Assembly (NCBI GenBank): GCA_037974965.1
Contig: JBBPFI010000002.1
Span: forward strand, 1,364,001 to 1,428,000
Reading direction: 5' to 3'
Origin: Dacryopinax spathularia
Taxonomy: Eukaryota; Basidiomycota; Dacrymycetes; Dacrymycetales; Dacrymycetaceae
DNA length: 64,000 bases
Shown: positions 35,773-46,080 of the stretch, piece after piece
Layout: every line of letters starts with the position of its first letter
Position numbering within the stretch: position 1 is the first letter of the stretch
Notes under the pieces: generated by a model
Database searches by the model: none
What the model saw: the letters and a program-made list of their open reading frames with translations, nothing else
Told to the model about the DNA's origin: nothing
Program-made: the position numbers and the translations under genes

Positions 35773-38713
35773 ATGATCGTCACCACTAGTCGAAGCTGGG
35801 ATCCACCCTTCGACCCGTTTGCGGCGTATCAAACTCAACGTTTTCCGGGTGTGAATGCGATTGGCTCTGGTTAGTACTGTCCATTTGTCTGCTATCCCTG
35901 CCGTCCGTGTTTACTAACGTCTTCTTTTGGAATTGCAGCAAATATGAGCTCGGCGACGACGGCACAGAGTCCAGCGGCACCGATTCCGTTAGGCGTGGGA
36001 CCGCCAGTACCATCACGATCGGTCCCTCCAGCGGTTGTACGCCACCACCCGTATTCTACTCTGTGTGGACATGTTAGTCTGACTCATTTTGTAGGCGGGC
36101 AATAGTTCCAGCAATGGACCTCCTAATCCTCTTGACGTGGACATCGACGCAGTGATTCAGATGGCGACGGCTCGCGCTGCTGCGTCTGGTAATGGCGTAA
36201 GATCACCAAACGGAAGGGACACCAGGACGCAGCTCTACGTTGGCAATGTGCGTCTTTCAAAATCAGTCAGTGTTGCGTGTCTAAACAGGCGCATATAGCT
36301 TCCTTACAGAGTGCGGTGGCAAGACCTGAAGGATTTGTTCCGGAAAGCCGGCACTGTTCTGCGGGCTGATGTCAGCCTTGGCTCGGACAATCGGAGCAGA
36401 GGCTACGGCACGGTTCTTCTTGCCACAGCTGAGGATGCCGGGCGTGCTATTGGTACGTTTTCCGTTCACTTCAACATGTATGCGTTGTTTGACTCGCTAG
36501 CAGACATGTTCAACGGCTATGTTTGGCAGACCCGCACGCTTGAGGTTCGTCCGGACCGACTTCCACCCCCAGACGCCGAACATCAAGTTCCGCCAAGTGG
36601 ACCTTCACCTCTTCATGCAATGCCTTATGTTCCTCCTGTTACCAATTTGGCTCCTGCCGCACCACCTCCTATCCCCAGCGGGCCGTGGTTGAACGTCGAC
36701 GGAGCACCTGCTCGTCCTCAGTCAACGGTGCAATTTGTCGAAGGATTGGAACGTCCCGGCAGCAGTAGGTCATCGCTTCACGGCTTGAGGAGAGGTTCCA
36801 CCGCCGGTGCGTTCGAAGGTGTGGACGGTTTCAGGATGAGGAACCGGAGCGCCAGCCCAGGAGCAGAGATGGCTCTGAGCGTGCAGTCGAACTCGCCATT
36901 TGTCTACCCTCACAAGGATCTGCCGAATGGGGTTCCTGGTGGCAACGGTGAATTGCGTGGTACCCCACCTCTAACGGGTTTGAACGGTCACAGCCCGCAG
37001 AACACGCTTGGACGCAGCGTGTTTGTTGGCAATGTATGTGGTGGCGATCGAGTCCGAATGTATGCGCTTACTGAATTCCCTTGTAGCTGCCTTTCCACGT
37101 TCAGTGGCAAGACCTCAAGGATCACTTCCGAAGTGCTGGCCAAATTGCTCGTGCGGACGTCGCTACTGGTCCAGATGGTCGCTCTCGCGGCTTTGGCACG
37201 GTACTGTTTGTGCATGAATCTGATGCACTCCAGGCTGTTGAGATGTTCAACGGGTCGGTGGTATTCCAAGCGTTCAACTCTGAGCCATATTGACGGTCAC
37301 CTGTAGGCGAGAGTATCATGGCCGTCCTCTGAAGGTGCACTTCGACAAGTACAGCTACGACAAGTTCAGTCCAAGCGCTACATCAATCTCGCCGTCGCTC
37401 AACCCTACCTTGACTCACCCCACCATCCTTAAACATCCTTCTAATCACACTCTGCCACTCTCTAGTTCCGGCAGCTCGCTCGGTCACCAATCGCAGCACT
37501 CGACTTCTTCCACCTTCGCGGGGCTGCCACCGTCGATGTCGCAAGTTTCCATGTCATCGGCATCGGATATGTCGTGGCCGCCACAGCCGCCTAACAATGG
37601 CCATCCTGGCTTCTTCAACCCCTTGTCGAACGGCAAGAAGGAAGACCACGCGGACAGGGCACCTCTTTCACCGGGCTCGCCCATTATGCCACCGCGCACC
37701 TCGTCAAGGCACAACAGCCTAGGAGGTGGCGGTCACCCTCATCACCCCGGTCAGATTTCTTTGCCTCCTACCAGCATGAACTTCCTCGGTGGACCGTTGT
37801 CGCCGCTTATGACCCATGGGTTGCCCCCCATGACGCCGACCATGCCTGGCTTCATGTTCCACCCGCAAGTGGTAAGCTCTGCTTTCCTGTTCTATGCCAA
37901 GCCAATTTAACATTATGCGAGCAGCAAACGCCTCCGTTGCACCCTCATTTCCTCTCGCCTGGTATTGGTCCATTCTCTCCCATTCAGGGCTCCCCCTTCT
38001 TCCATCCGCACAATGCGCCACACAACTGGAACCCGGCTCCTGGAGCCCCGCTGCATGTGCCGCAGTCTCCAGCTTCTCCCCCTCCCCTTTCCGGGTTCAA
38101 CCCGAACTACCCGCCATTCCCAAGCTTCGGCTCGGTCGATTTGGCGGGTAATGATGGTGCTATCGATCTCGACAAGGAGGACGGTGTCAACAAGAAGCAG
38201 GAGCCCGAGTCATACTTCGCAGCGGCGGTGCCAGTCCCTCTATCCACCGGAGACGATTCTGGGAAGAACAGCGAGAGAAACTCCAACTCGGGCGATACTA
38301 CGGAGAGTTCGACCGCCGTCTCCGCTGCCCCGTCCCAGCTGAGCTTTGGCTTCGGTGACGCGGCCAAGGCAGTGCCCACTGCCAGCGAGCGTGGCCTAGG
38401 TCTCGGCCTCTCTGACATGATGAACAATCTTTCCGTCTCCGATGGAGTACCCCAGCTTTCGCAGCCTGCTGTGACAATTCCGGCTGCCAATTCCGATGAG
38501 GGCTCTATGAAGCGTGCTCAAGCCGCGACACCGTCCAACAGCATGCTGAAGACTCCGACACCTCCTGCGCCGAAGGTTCCCGCTCCAGTCGAAGGGGGGG
38601 TAGATCCAGCTATCGTGCCGAATGTCTGGGGTCGCTCGTCCTTCGAGGCCCTTGTCGCCCCTACGACCAAGGCTGACAGGCGCTCCTCCTGGGCGATGGG
38701 AGGGAGGACATAA
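35773..38713 (+). CDS. Tandem-RRM RNA-binding protein (Gbp2/Hrb1 or hnRNP-M-like)
   Basis: Exons 35773-35869, 35939-36036, 36095-36247, 36299-36452, 36504-37033, 37087-37253, 37307-37871 and 37925-38713 join to 850 residues. Two RRMs are clear. RRM1 (about 105-190): [21 protein letters not shown] ... SRGYGTVLLAT. RRM2 (about 335-415): RSVFVGNLPFHVQWQDLKDHF ... SRGFGTVLFVHE. Both have the W-Q-DLK helix and the R-A-D-V strand typical of the Gbp2/Hrb1/hnRNP-M group. The remaining 60 percent is Pro/Ser/His-rich disorder, with a long C-terminal tail. Yeast Gbp2/Hrb1 are nuclear mRNA export and surveillance factors with SR/RGG N-termini and a third atypical RRM; neither is seen here, so the exact orthologue is uncertain. 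Both RRMs start right after an intron at an equivalent position, pointing to duplication. Confidence 0.85.
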
Positions 38714-41614
38714 TGGGCTCTGATCGCATTATTTGCCTTCTTGAGTTTTGGGTTTTGTGGTTTGGGTTTGTGTGGGTTGTCTGTTGATGGTCTTGGGCTG
38801 GGCGAGCTCGTTTCTTTCAAAACCTTTTTCAAAAATAAAGTCTCGGGACTGAATTCTGTGTGCCGTATGTTTCTTTCCCTTCTTCTGCTTCGGTCGTGAT
38901 GGTTAGCGTTGTCTTCCTCGGTCTCGGTTCCCATCATTCATATCATCGCCGCATCCAACCTCGTACTCTTTCATCCGCATTCCTCTTCATCCTGGCTTGC
39001 TTCAATTTCCCCACGTACGCATTCCGCTCCGCTCTTTCTCTTCTCTGCAATCATCGAGTCAGGCCTGCACTCACTCTACCATACACGTATCCGCTTGACC
39101 TGGTCTCTCTATGCCTCTTCTCCCCGGTTCTGGTCCGGTCGGTATCCGTCGCTTGCGTTTCTTTCCCTTCTGGTCTGCTGTAACAAACCCTCCTAGTAGC
39201 GATACCGAGTCTTTTTGGCAGATAGTTAGTAACTTATGGATCATGCATTAGTGCGCCGCCGCTACCCTGGGTCTCATTGCAGGAAGGGTGGGGTAACGTC
39301 GTCGTAAACTCCGCTGATCCGGATAAGAACCCCTAACGTACGTAAGAGGCCCTGACAATGACGATCTGACATCTTCCCACCAAAACTTGGAAGGGGCCGG
39401 GCTCCGCCGGCAGGGACCTAGCTCGTCCGTGTTCGCTGATAGTGGAGCCGATCGGTGTGTCGGAGATATCACCAATGAGCATACTGGATGTGAATTGATA
39501 TCATCTATTGCTGGGAAGAAGGTATCTATTTTGGGAAAAGTGAAGAAGCAGATTTTTTCTTCGGATGCGAAGAAGAAAGAAAGAAAGAATTTCATTGTTA
39601 GACCGGATGTTGGAATATTGTAGAGGTGCTGCATCCACCTGCAATGACATTACCACCTCCCAATACACCTCACTTCCCGGCGCTGCTGCCCGAAGGATCC
39701 TGAACAGCTTCAAAAAGCTGTCCAAAAGACAAGCCCCACCACCACGGTCAACAAAAGGAGACAAAGACTCCATCATTCCAAGGAGAGAAGGACGCTCAAT
39801 CAGCAACCCACGGACAGAAAGAAAAGCCAGCCTACCAAGAGAGGCATCGCACCACAAATCAAAGGAAGCAAATAAATCACATGGACGCACCAGTACATCC
39901 AACAAACAAATCATGTCACACAATAGGGTGAGCAACAGAGCCAATGACGGAGAAACCTTCAGGAGAAAATGACCAAATAACCACATTGGTACCTCCTGGG
40001 AAGAAAAGGAATCACCCAAAAACAAGTAAACATTTCCATACTGTTTACTGTACGTGCATGCAAAGGTGACCATGTAACGTGTAACAGACCCAAAAAGTCA
40101 AGCTACTTTTGACAAATGTAACTGATGTCAGGGCACACCATACTAGCAAAGCCCGAAACACGAAGATGAGGGCGAAGCGGATCGACACTGGTGGCCCTGA
40201 CAGCCGAACAACCCATAATAAGGTCGCTAGGTGGATCGGAGACCGACTTGAGGTCTCGGGCCAACGTCGACCATACTCGTATGGGTGTCGGGCCATCAGG
40301 CCATGTTGGGAGCAATGGTAGTGGGTGTCGGTGGTGTCGGGTCCGATAGCAGTACTCGGCCTGCTTCGGCATCCCAACGCGGGAGGTTCGGATGAGGGGG
40401 TCATGGCTGTCAACCACAATCAAATGTGTCGAGGGAGCCAGAGGTCGAGTCGTCTAGAGTCAATACCCACAACAAGGGCAGTCGGCAGCAGTCGTCGCTC
40501 GGAGGAGGGGTTCGGCAGTGGGTCTATGGTGTCGCCACCAATCGGACTCCAGTCGCCCGGGGTGTCGACCAGAAGACTGGACGTCGGCTGTTGAGAGCAT
40601 GCTTTGGCTCATCAGTACTCATAACCGGAATGCCAAAGGACAAGTCGCCAGTACGATCACGAGTCGATCACAGGTTGGGGTCGGGGTCAGAGGAAGAGGA
40701 GGGGAACTCGGCATCGAACATAGCACGAGTATGGCGAGAGACTGCGAACCAATCCAAGAAGGGTTTCGCTCAGAGGTCGTATCCAACAACATGTCGAAAA
40801 GGCCTAGTTGCGCTAGCGGTTGTACGCTTCGGCTCGTCGGTATATTGGACAAGGATATGGAAGGTGTCGCCAGTGGTGTTGCAAGTCGAGAGGTACAACA
40901 AGGGGGAATAGAGCAGTGTCGTCATGGGTCGCCACTTCGGCATCTGTGCCAGAAGTCGGTCGAGGCATGTCGCACAGGTAACTGCCCAACTTGAGGGAGT
41001 CGGTCCTCGGGTCGCACTGGATGGTGGGATTCCTGAGAGAACAGATCTGAGGCTACAGTGCCCCCAGACCCGTGCACTAAGTACATGCAGAAAAGGAAGC
41101 AATACTATGGTGGCTTGGAACTGTACAGCCCTACCTCAGGGTGCAGCCAACACTGCGCAATACCTACGACACTCTCGACATCGCTCTCCGAAGGTCCCTG
41201 TTGTCGGCCCGAATGCGGTGTGTCGGCGGTGTATCAGGCTGCAGTCGTGTGTGTGTCGGAGTTGACGGGACATCCCCTGACAACCGACTTATTGAGGCGA
41301 AACTCATTTTTGATATCCGCTTATGTAATCCAACTGAGCGGCTCAGTAGTGGCAAAAGCTCAAATAACATACCTATAAGCTGATAAAGATACCTGAAGTG
41401 TTTTATAGTAAAGTTTCTTGCTTCTGCAAGTCTCCTGGGGGTTAGAGGACATTCCTTGACAATGCACATTTGATCAATGTAACACCGGATTAGACCCAGA
41501 TATCATAAGTACTTATGATTTATACTTCCATCCTAAAAGCTGTGCTCAGAAACATTAATCACCTTACCATGCGCATACAGTACATTACCTTTCCTTAGAT
41601 CATCTCTGCCATGG
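38714..41614. other. Repeat-rich intergenic region including GTCG-rich tract
   Basis: About 2.9 kb without a supported gene. The first 500 bp hold the RRM gene 3' UTR. From 39389 a copy of a dispersed GC-rich repeat begins. Open frames such as 39501-40073 (minus, 190 codons) have no domain signature. From about 40140 to 41290 the plus strand is strongly enriched in GTCG/TCGG words on a background of moderate GC, broken by stops in all frames; it may be decayed transposon coding sequence. After 41290 the sequence turns AT-rich. Confidence 0.4.
39389..39426 (+). repeat. Dispersed GC-rich repeat, copy B
   Basis: GGAAGGGGCCGGGCTCCG followed by CCGGCAGGGACCTAGCTCGT. Homologous to copy A at 34074-34121. 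The inverse end motif ACGAGCTAGGTAA occurs 2.9 kb downstream at 42358-42370, so this may be one end of a larger nested element. Confidence 0.7.
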
Positions 41615-42274
41615 CCCCCCCCCCCCCCCCCCCGGGGCCACTTTTGGTTCCGAGAAGGTCCGTGTCAAAGAGCACAGCCGCTAACAAGGGTCCAGAGTCC
41701 ACTGTCTTTATACTGTTAAATTACTCTCAATTTCATTACTAGCTACTACCGTAATAATGAATATTCTTGCTTTAGGGTAATTAGCTTCAAATGCAATTTA
41801 CTGTGGTTTAAAATGTTAAGAATTGAGTGAAAACAGCGAAGTTTGCATGGGGCTGTTCGCTCAGGAGGACCCTGTACTGTCATTGATGATGAGTCAGCAC
41901 AAGTGCGACCAGTCATCTGTGGTTAAGTCTCACACAAATAATGACCCAGTAAACACACCTACCTAGGTTAGGGTTAGGGGCGAGCAAAGCAAGCGGTAGG
42001 GGATAGGGTTAGGGTTGGGTCGAAGGGGTTAGGGTTAGTTTATAATATTATTTTGTAAAGTAATTAGCATCTATTAGATTGGTAGAGTATATGTCTTTAT
42101 CCAACCGGGCTAAGCCAACTTAGATGGCTGCTAAAAAAAATATCCCGCTGTAAGTTGACTCTTAATGCTGGAAACAATGACATTTAACGCCTTACTTTAG
42201 CTAATAAAATGCTTTTGAACATAATAAGTGCCGGAAGGGCTCTCGGAGCCGAAAGTGGACCCCCGGGGGGGGGG
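41615..42274. mobile_element. Poly-C/poly-G-bounded inverted-repeat element (MITE-like, unclassified)
   Basis: A 660-bp AT-rich block bounded by homopolymers: C19 then GGGGCCACTTTTGGTTCCGAGA on the left (41615-41655), and TCTCGGAGCCGAAAGTGGACCCCC then G10 on the right (42241-42274). Reverse-complementing the right end aligns with the left with one indel and two mismatches, so these are terminal inverted repeats that include the C/G runs. No coding sequence is inside. It contains degenerate telomere-like repeats. No target duplication was recognised. I know no named family with poly-C ends of this kind. Confidence 0.6.
41968..42038 (+). repeat. Interstitial telomere-like TTAGGG repeats
   Basis: Three degenerate clusters of TTAGGG: TTAGGGTTAGGGG at 41968, ATAGGGTTAGGGTTGGG at about 42003, and GGTTAGGGTTAG ending at 42038, with diverged units between. 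TTAGGG is the telomere unit in many filamentous basidiomycetes. Here it lies in the middle of a gene-bearing window, inside the poly-C-bounded element. Confidence 0.8.
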
Positions 42275-42357
42275 AGCTGTGGCGAAGTTCCTTAGATCGT
42301 AGGACCCTTGCACGAAAACAGGGCACGCATTCAGGACGGGGGAAGGACCTACCTCTA

Positions 42358-42370
42358 ACGAGCTAGGTAA
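42358..42370 (+). repeat. ACGAGCTAGGTAA end motif, second copy
   Basis: A 13-bp word shared with 34574-34586, and the inverse of the ACCTAGCTCGT ending of the dispersed repeat copies. Confidence 0.55.
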
Positions 42371-42654
42371 CGCCACAAACCCGAAATGACCGTCAATCAC
42401 TTTTACTTTCTCAAGGCGTAGGGGCGAACAACAAGGTTATGGGATGGAGGATACGCTAGTCTCACCTCCTCTTCGCTAATGTTGGTGTGAAACGATGCCT
42501 CTATCTACGGATGAGGCGATAATCAGCTACATCACAACCTGCTGCCCTCCATCTCCTCGAGGCACAGAACGAGAAGTCCCGCATCTATACCGTCCTTAAT
42601 CCTCCAGCCTCCCCCAAATCCCCAACTCCAATCCACTTCGGCCTCCTGGGAGCA

Positions 42655-42880
42655 TGTAAGGCACGTACCCAAATTGGGTAAGTGCTCTTCCTCATTTAGG
42701 TAGTTTTACGCCCATAAGGCGAAAGGATCTTCTGGATCCGTCTACGTGTACTTTACGCGTTCATGGGCGATTAGCCCTTCTTTTCTTTACTCTCATTAGT
42801 ACACGACAATTGTATTAGATTAATATCTAATTACACTTGTTCTGTGTACTTGTGAGCGAAAGGGCATTAAAGCCCTTTCA
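42655..42880 (+). repeat. 5' LTR
   Basis: 226 bp, TGTAAGG...CTTTCA. It is tiled by nine short hairpins, including 42661-42685 (GCAC+TACCCA stem), 42744-42760, 42814-42831 (7 bp) and 42858-42879 (8 bp, GAAAGGGC/GCCCTTTC). The single difference from the 3' LTR is G at 42769 versus A. Confidence 0.96.
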
Positions 42881-42975
42881 CTTTTTTACACAATTAGTGT
42901 ATCAACGTGTGCTAAAGAGAAGCCCACCCAGAATTTGGGTAAGAAGAGAGATCCGCAAAGTCCGCGAGATCAATC

Positions 42976-45900
42976 ATGTGGAATGGGCCTGGCCCTCCCT
43001 CGCAGCCTGCGGGTTGGGGGACAAGTGCCCAAAGAGCGTTCCTGCAAGGGATGCCATCTAGAGGGTCTAGCACCCCGGGAGAAATCCCAAATGTATGGGA
43101 AAATATCCCTACTCGCTCTCATGCGAGTTCGGCTACTAGCCGGGAAGTTAATCCCAACTCGCTGACTCGAGAAGAGCCAGAAAGTGGTGAGTTCCCACTT
43201 GAGGAAGAGGTCGGGGAGCAAGACGCCCCGACGAATGCTTCCCGCATAGTGGAAGAGCTTCGAGACGAAGCTGGTTGGATCCGGCGAATTGCCGACAATT
43301 ATCAACGTCTGATAGATAGAGATCCGGAAAATGCGGATCAATACGCCCAATTGGCGATACAAGTTGCCTTCCTCCATAGGGAAGATATGAGGAACCGAGC
43401 TGGCGCGGCGTCTAATACGTTCGCCCCTCGCTCGAGATTCAGCTCCTCTGAACATCGTCAGAGCGTCCCACAGTTTGGGCAAAGTACGCCTGCGTCGAGG
43501 CACGCAAGACCCGATTTGGGAGAAGGAGGCTATACGCCGTCCGGAATGGCACAGGCTGAATCTTCAGCCAATGTCCATGTACGAAGAGACATGGCTTCTT
43601 CAATAGCGCGTAACCGCGCAGATGCTACACATGGTAGCGTTCCTTTAATGAGGAACAAGTCCGAATTAGGGACAGGCGCACTTCTGCCCGATACTCCTCT
43701 GAAGAGGATAACCCATTGGGTTGAAGCGGCGAGTGATGATCGCCATTCGACTCATTGGTCTAACCACCCAGGGTTGAAGGTAAAGCACCCGGATGAGCCA
43801 TATGATGGCGAGTCGGATGTCGATAAGTTCGTCGAATTCATCTCAACCCTGGTGAGAATGTTCCGCAATTCGGGAACCATAGGCCCAGAATATGGTGCCT
43901 GGCAAGTTGATGCCATGAGCCAGTACTTGACTGGAGAAGCTTATCGTTGGTTTGAAGCCAACATAGAGCTAGGGGACCTTCCCCGAACGGATTGGACATT
44001 TGCCAAAGTGGTGTGGGGAATGTACCACCGCTTCTTCTCTTCGGAAGAAACGCATAAAGCATATTCTGCTTTTGAAACCCTTAATCAGGGAAGCCTCACT
44101 GTCGAGGCATTGAAAGATAAGTTGAGCGGCATATTAGGCCGAATGCATGAGCGTCCAGGTGACTATGCCGTGCGAAGAAAGTTTCTTCTCGCTCTTCGCG
44201 AGAGCCTTAGGACCAAAATCCTAGAGGGAGGTTATGACCTCGATACTGATCCTTTCAGTGATCTCTATGCGAGAGCGATAGAAATAGAACGCGGCCGAGA
44301 AATGGCTCGCGAGGTAAATGCCTATAGGGCAAAATCCATAGAAGGATCTGGGCTAAATAAGCCCGCAGGGAACAAGTCCGTCCCGAAGCATGATGGTGCG
44401 AAACCATCAGAGCGTACAGATGTACCAAAGACAGTGACCTTCGTCACTTCTTCCCATCGTCAGGGGCGTGAGCATAGCCACAAGAACCCTATTCGGGAAG
44501 CAAGGCGAAGTGCCCCTGCCAAGATCAATAATGGTCGAGCGCCTAATTTAGGCGCGGATAAGCGCCATGATAAGCGCCCAGCCACTAATAGTGGAAATGA
44601 CGGAGTTGTCTGTTATATATGCAGACAGCCCGGTCATTACGCTACCAGTTGTAGCCAGCGTAAAGGAGTACGCGTAGGAGCTACTAGCTCAGCGAACGAG
44701 GATCTTGTCCTCACAGATGATGGCGTACATGCCATTCTTACAGATAGAGAAGCAAATTCTGCTTCACTCGAAACTGTCGAATCCCCTTCCGAAGGAGCGG
44801 AATGCCATGATGATGGCTGGGAGACTGCAGATGAATCATCTGCCGACTCAGATTATGAGGATGATCACCAGGAAATGACTGGGGCGTCTGTGCGCGTCAT
44901 GTCCATACAACCTGTAGGATTACAAGTTGTAAGGGCCGCCGCGGCACATCCATCTTTTACTCCAGATAAGGGAGTTAAGCCAGAAGTATGGCGACATGAC
45001 GGTACTATCCGTCTGGGTAAAAATCAGCCCGTAAGAGACGTAATCACGTCCACTCCAATTGAGTGTTACATCCTCATTGATGGACGACCCGCTTGGGCAC
45101 TGGTAGACAGTGGTGCTGAAATAGACACCATATCTGCCGAGTTCGTCAGAGCGCACAATCTGCGTTTCATTAAGCTGGAATCTCCAGTCGCTCTTCAGCA
45201 AATGAGTCGCGGAAGTCGCACTATAATCCAATATGGGATTAACGCTGAGATTAGCGTGGCGGATCGTAAAGTCGATCATTACTTCGACATTGTCAATATG
45301 GACAAGTATCAAGTGATACTAGGTCTCCCCTTCGGAAGACGCTTTGAGATCATGATAGATCTGGCCCAGAAAGGCATCCTCATAGGAGGACGTGAAGGGA
45401 AATGGATCCCATCCGGAGAACCTCTCTCCAAGGGAATAGAAATCCCTAAGAGCCCTCAATCAGGGAAGAAAAGTTCGAGAATCTCGAAGCCCAAGATAGT
45501 AGTGGGCATGCGTGCCTCTACCAGTATGGGCGCGACTATTAATTCGCCAAATAGGCGAAACCCCACGATATCGGGGCTTAAGTCTTATCCCGAAGCCGAT
45601 CTTCAAGAGATCAGGAATACGCTGATAGCGGAGATAAGTGATCTCACTGGGGATATTCCCCCTGTTCTTCCACCTTTAAGGAAGGTTAATCACAAGATCA
45701 ATTTGATCGATGACAAGGCCATCTATAGGACTAGACGTCCTACTTGTCCCGAAGTACATCGGGAAGAGCTTCATCAGAAGACTCAATGGTATATTACCGC
45801 GGGCTGGTGGGAGCCAGCGCAAACGCAAAACGCGCTTCCCATGCTTTGCATTACAAAGCGAAACGGTAAGTTAAGAACTACCGTAGATTGTCGAGAGAGG

Positions 45901-46080
45901 AACTCGAACACGGTGAAAGATGTCACCCCGATGCCGGATCAAGATGAGATCCGAAGATGGGTTGCTAAACACCCTTTTAGATCCAAATTGGATCTGCGAA
46001 ACGCTTTCGAGATGCTCAGAATAGAGCCAGAAGATGTGTGGAAGACTTCCTTTTCCAAAACCCATTTGGGACCTGCCTAA
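42976..46080 (+). CDS. Retrotransposon Gag-protease-RT (N-terminal part of polyprotein)
   Basis: 1034 codons from the ATG at 42976. Residues 1-260 are disordered, with a charged helical segment. A gag capsid-like domain spans about 270-465 (PYDGESDVDKFVEFIS ... YRWFEANIE ... FFSSEETHKAYSAFETL). A CCHC zinc knuckle sits at about 546-559 (CYICRQPGHYATSC). The aspartic protease has the LVDSGAEIDTIS active site at about 709-720 and LGLPFGRRF near its end. The RT domain begins at about 905 and includes CITKRNGKLRTTVDCRERN and KLDLRNAFEMLRIEPEDVW. The frame closes at 46080, in the middle of RT, while the rest of RT continues in the -1 frame. Gag and Pol are thus fused in one frame, with no gag stop. 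Confidence 0.92.
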   Translation: MWNGPGPPSQPAGWGTSAQRAFLQGMPSRGSSTPGEIPNVWENIPTRSHASSATSREVNPNSLTREEPESGEFPLEEEVGEQDAPTNASRIVEELRDEAGWIRRIADNYQRLIDRDPENADQYAQLAIQVAFLHREDMRNRAGAASNTFAPRSRFSSSEHRQSVPQFGQSTPASRHARPDLGEGGYTPSGMAQAESSANVHVRRDMASSIARNRADATHGSVPLMRNKSELGTGALLPDTPLKRITHWVEAASDDRHSTHWSNHPGLKVKHPDEPYDGESDVDKFVEFISTLVRMFRNSGTIGPEYGAWQVDAMSQYLTGEAYRWFEANIELGDLPRTDWTFAKVVWGMYHRFFSSEETHKAYSAFETLNQGSLTVEALKDKLSGILGRMHERPGDYAVRRKFLLALRESLRTKILEGGYDLDTDPFSDLYARAIEIERGREMAREVNAYRAKSIEGSGLNKPAGNKSVPKHDGAKPSERTDVPKTVTFVTSSHRQGREHSHKNPIREARRSAPAKINNGRAPNLGADKRHDKRPATNSGNDGVVCYICRQPGHYATSCSQRKGVRVGATSSANEDLVLTDDGVHAILTDREANSASLETVESPSEGAECHDDGWETADESSADSDYEDDHQEMTGASVRVMSIQPVGLQVVRAAAAHPSFTPDKGVKPEVWRHDGTIRLGKNQPVRDVITSTPIECYILIDGRPAWALVDSGAEIDTISAEFVRAHNLRFIKLESPVALQQMSRGSRTIIQYGINAEISVADRKVDHYFDIVNMDKYQVILGLPFGRRFEIMIDLAQKGILIGGREGKWIPSGEPLSKGIEIPKSPQSGKKSSRISKPKIVVGMRASTSMGATINSPNRRNPTISGLKSYPEADLQEIRNTLIAEISDLTGDIPPVLPPLRKVNHKINLIDDKAIYRTRRPTCPEVHREELHQKTQWYITAGWWEPAQTQNALPMLCITKRNGKLRTTVDCRERNSNTVKDVTPMPDQDEIRRWVAKHPFRSKLDLRNAFEMLRIEPEDVWKTSFSKTHLGPA

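Noticed and set aside
39501-40073. 190-codon minus-strand frame with hydrophobic N-terminal half
   Set aside because: No recognised family, no intron structure, and it overlaps a repeat-rich region; probably relic or chance.
42881-42910. tRNA primer-binding site after the 5' LTR
   Set aside because: No TGG-type start and no recognisable complement to a tRNA 3' end; left unassigned.
46038-46080. Programmed -1 frameshift between gag and pol
   Set aside because: The shift lies inside RT rather than at the gag-pol junction, and no canonical slippery heptamer is present; a lesion is simpler.
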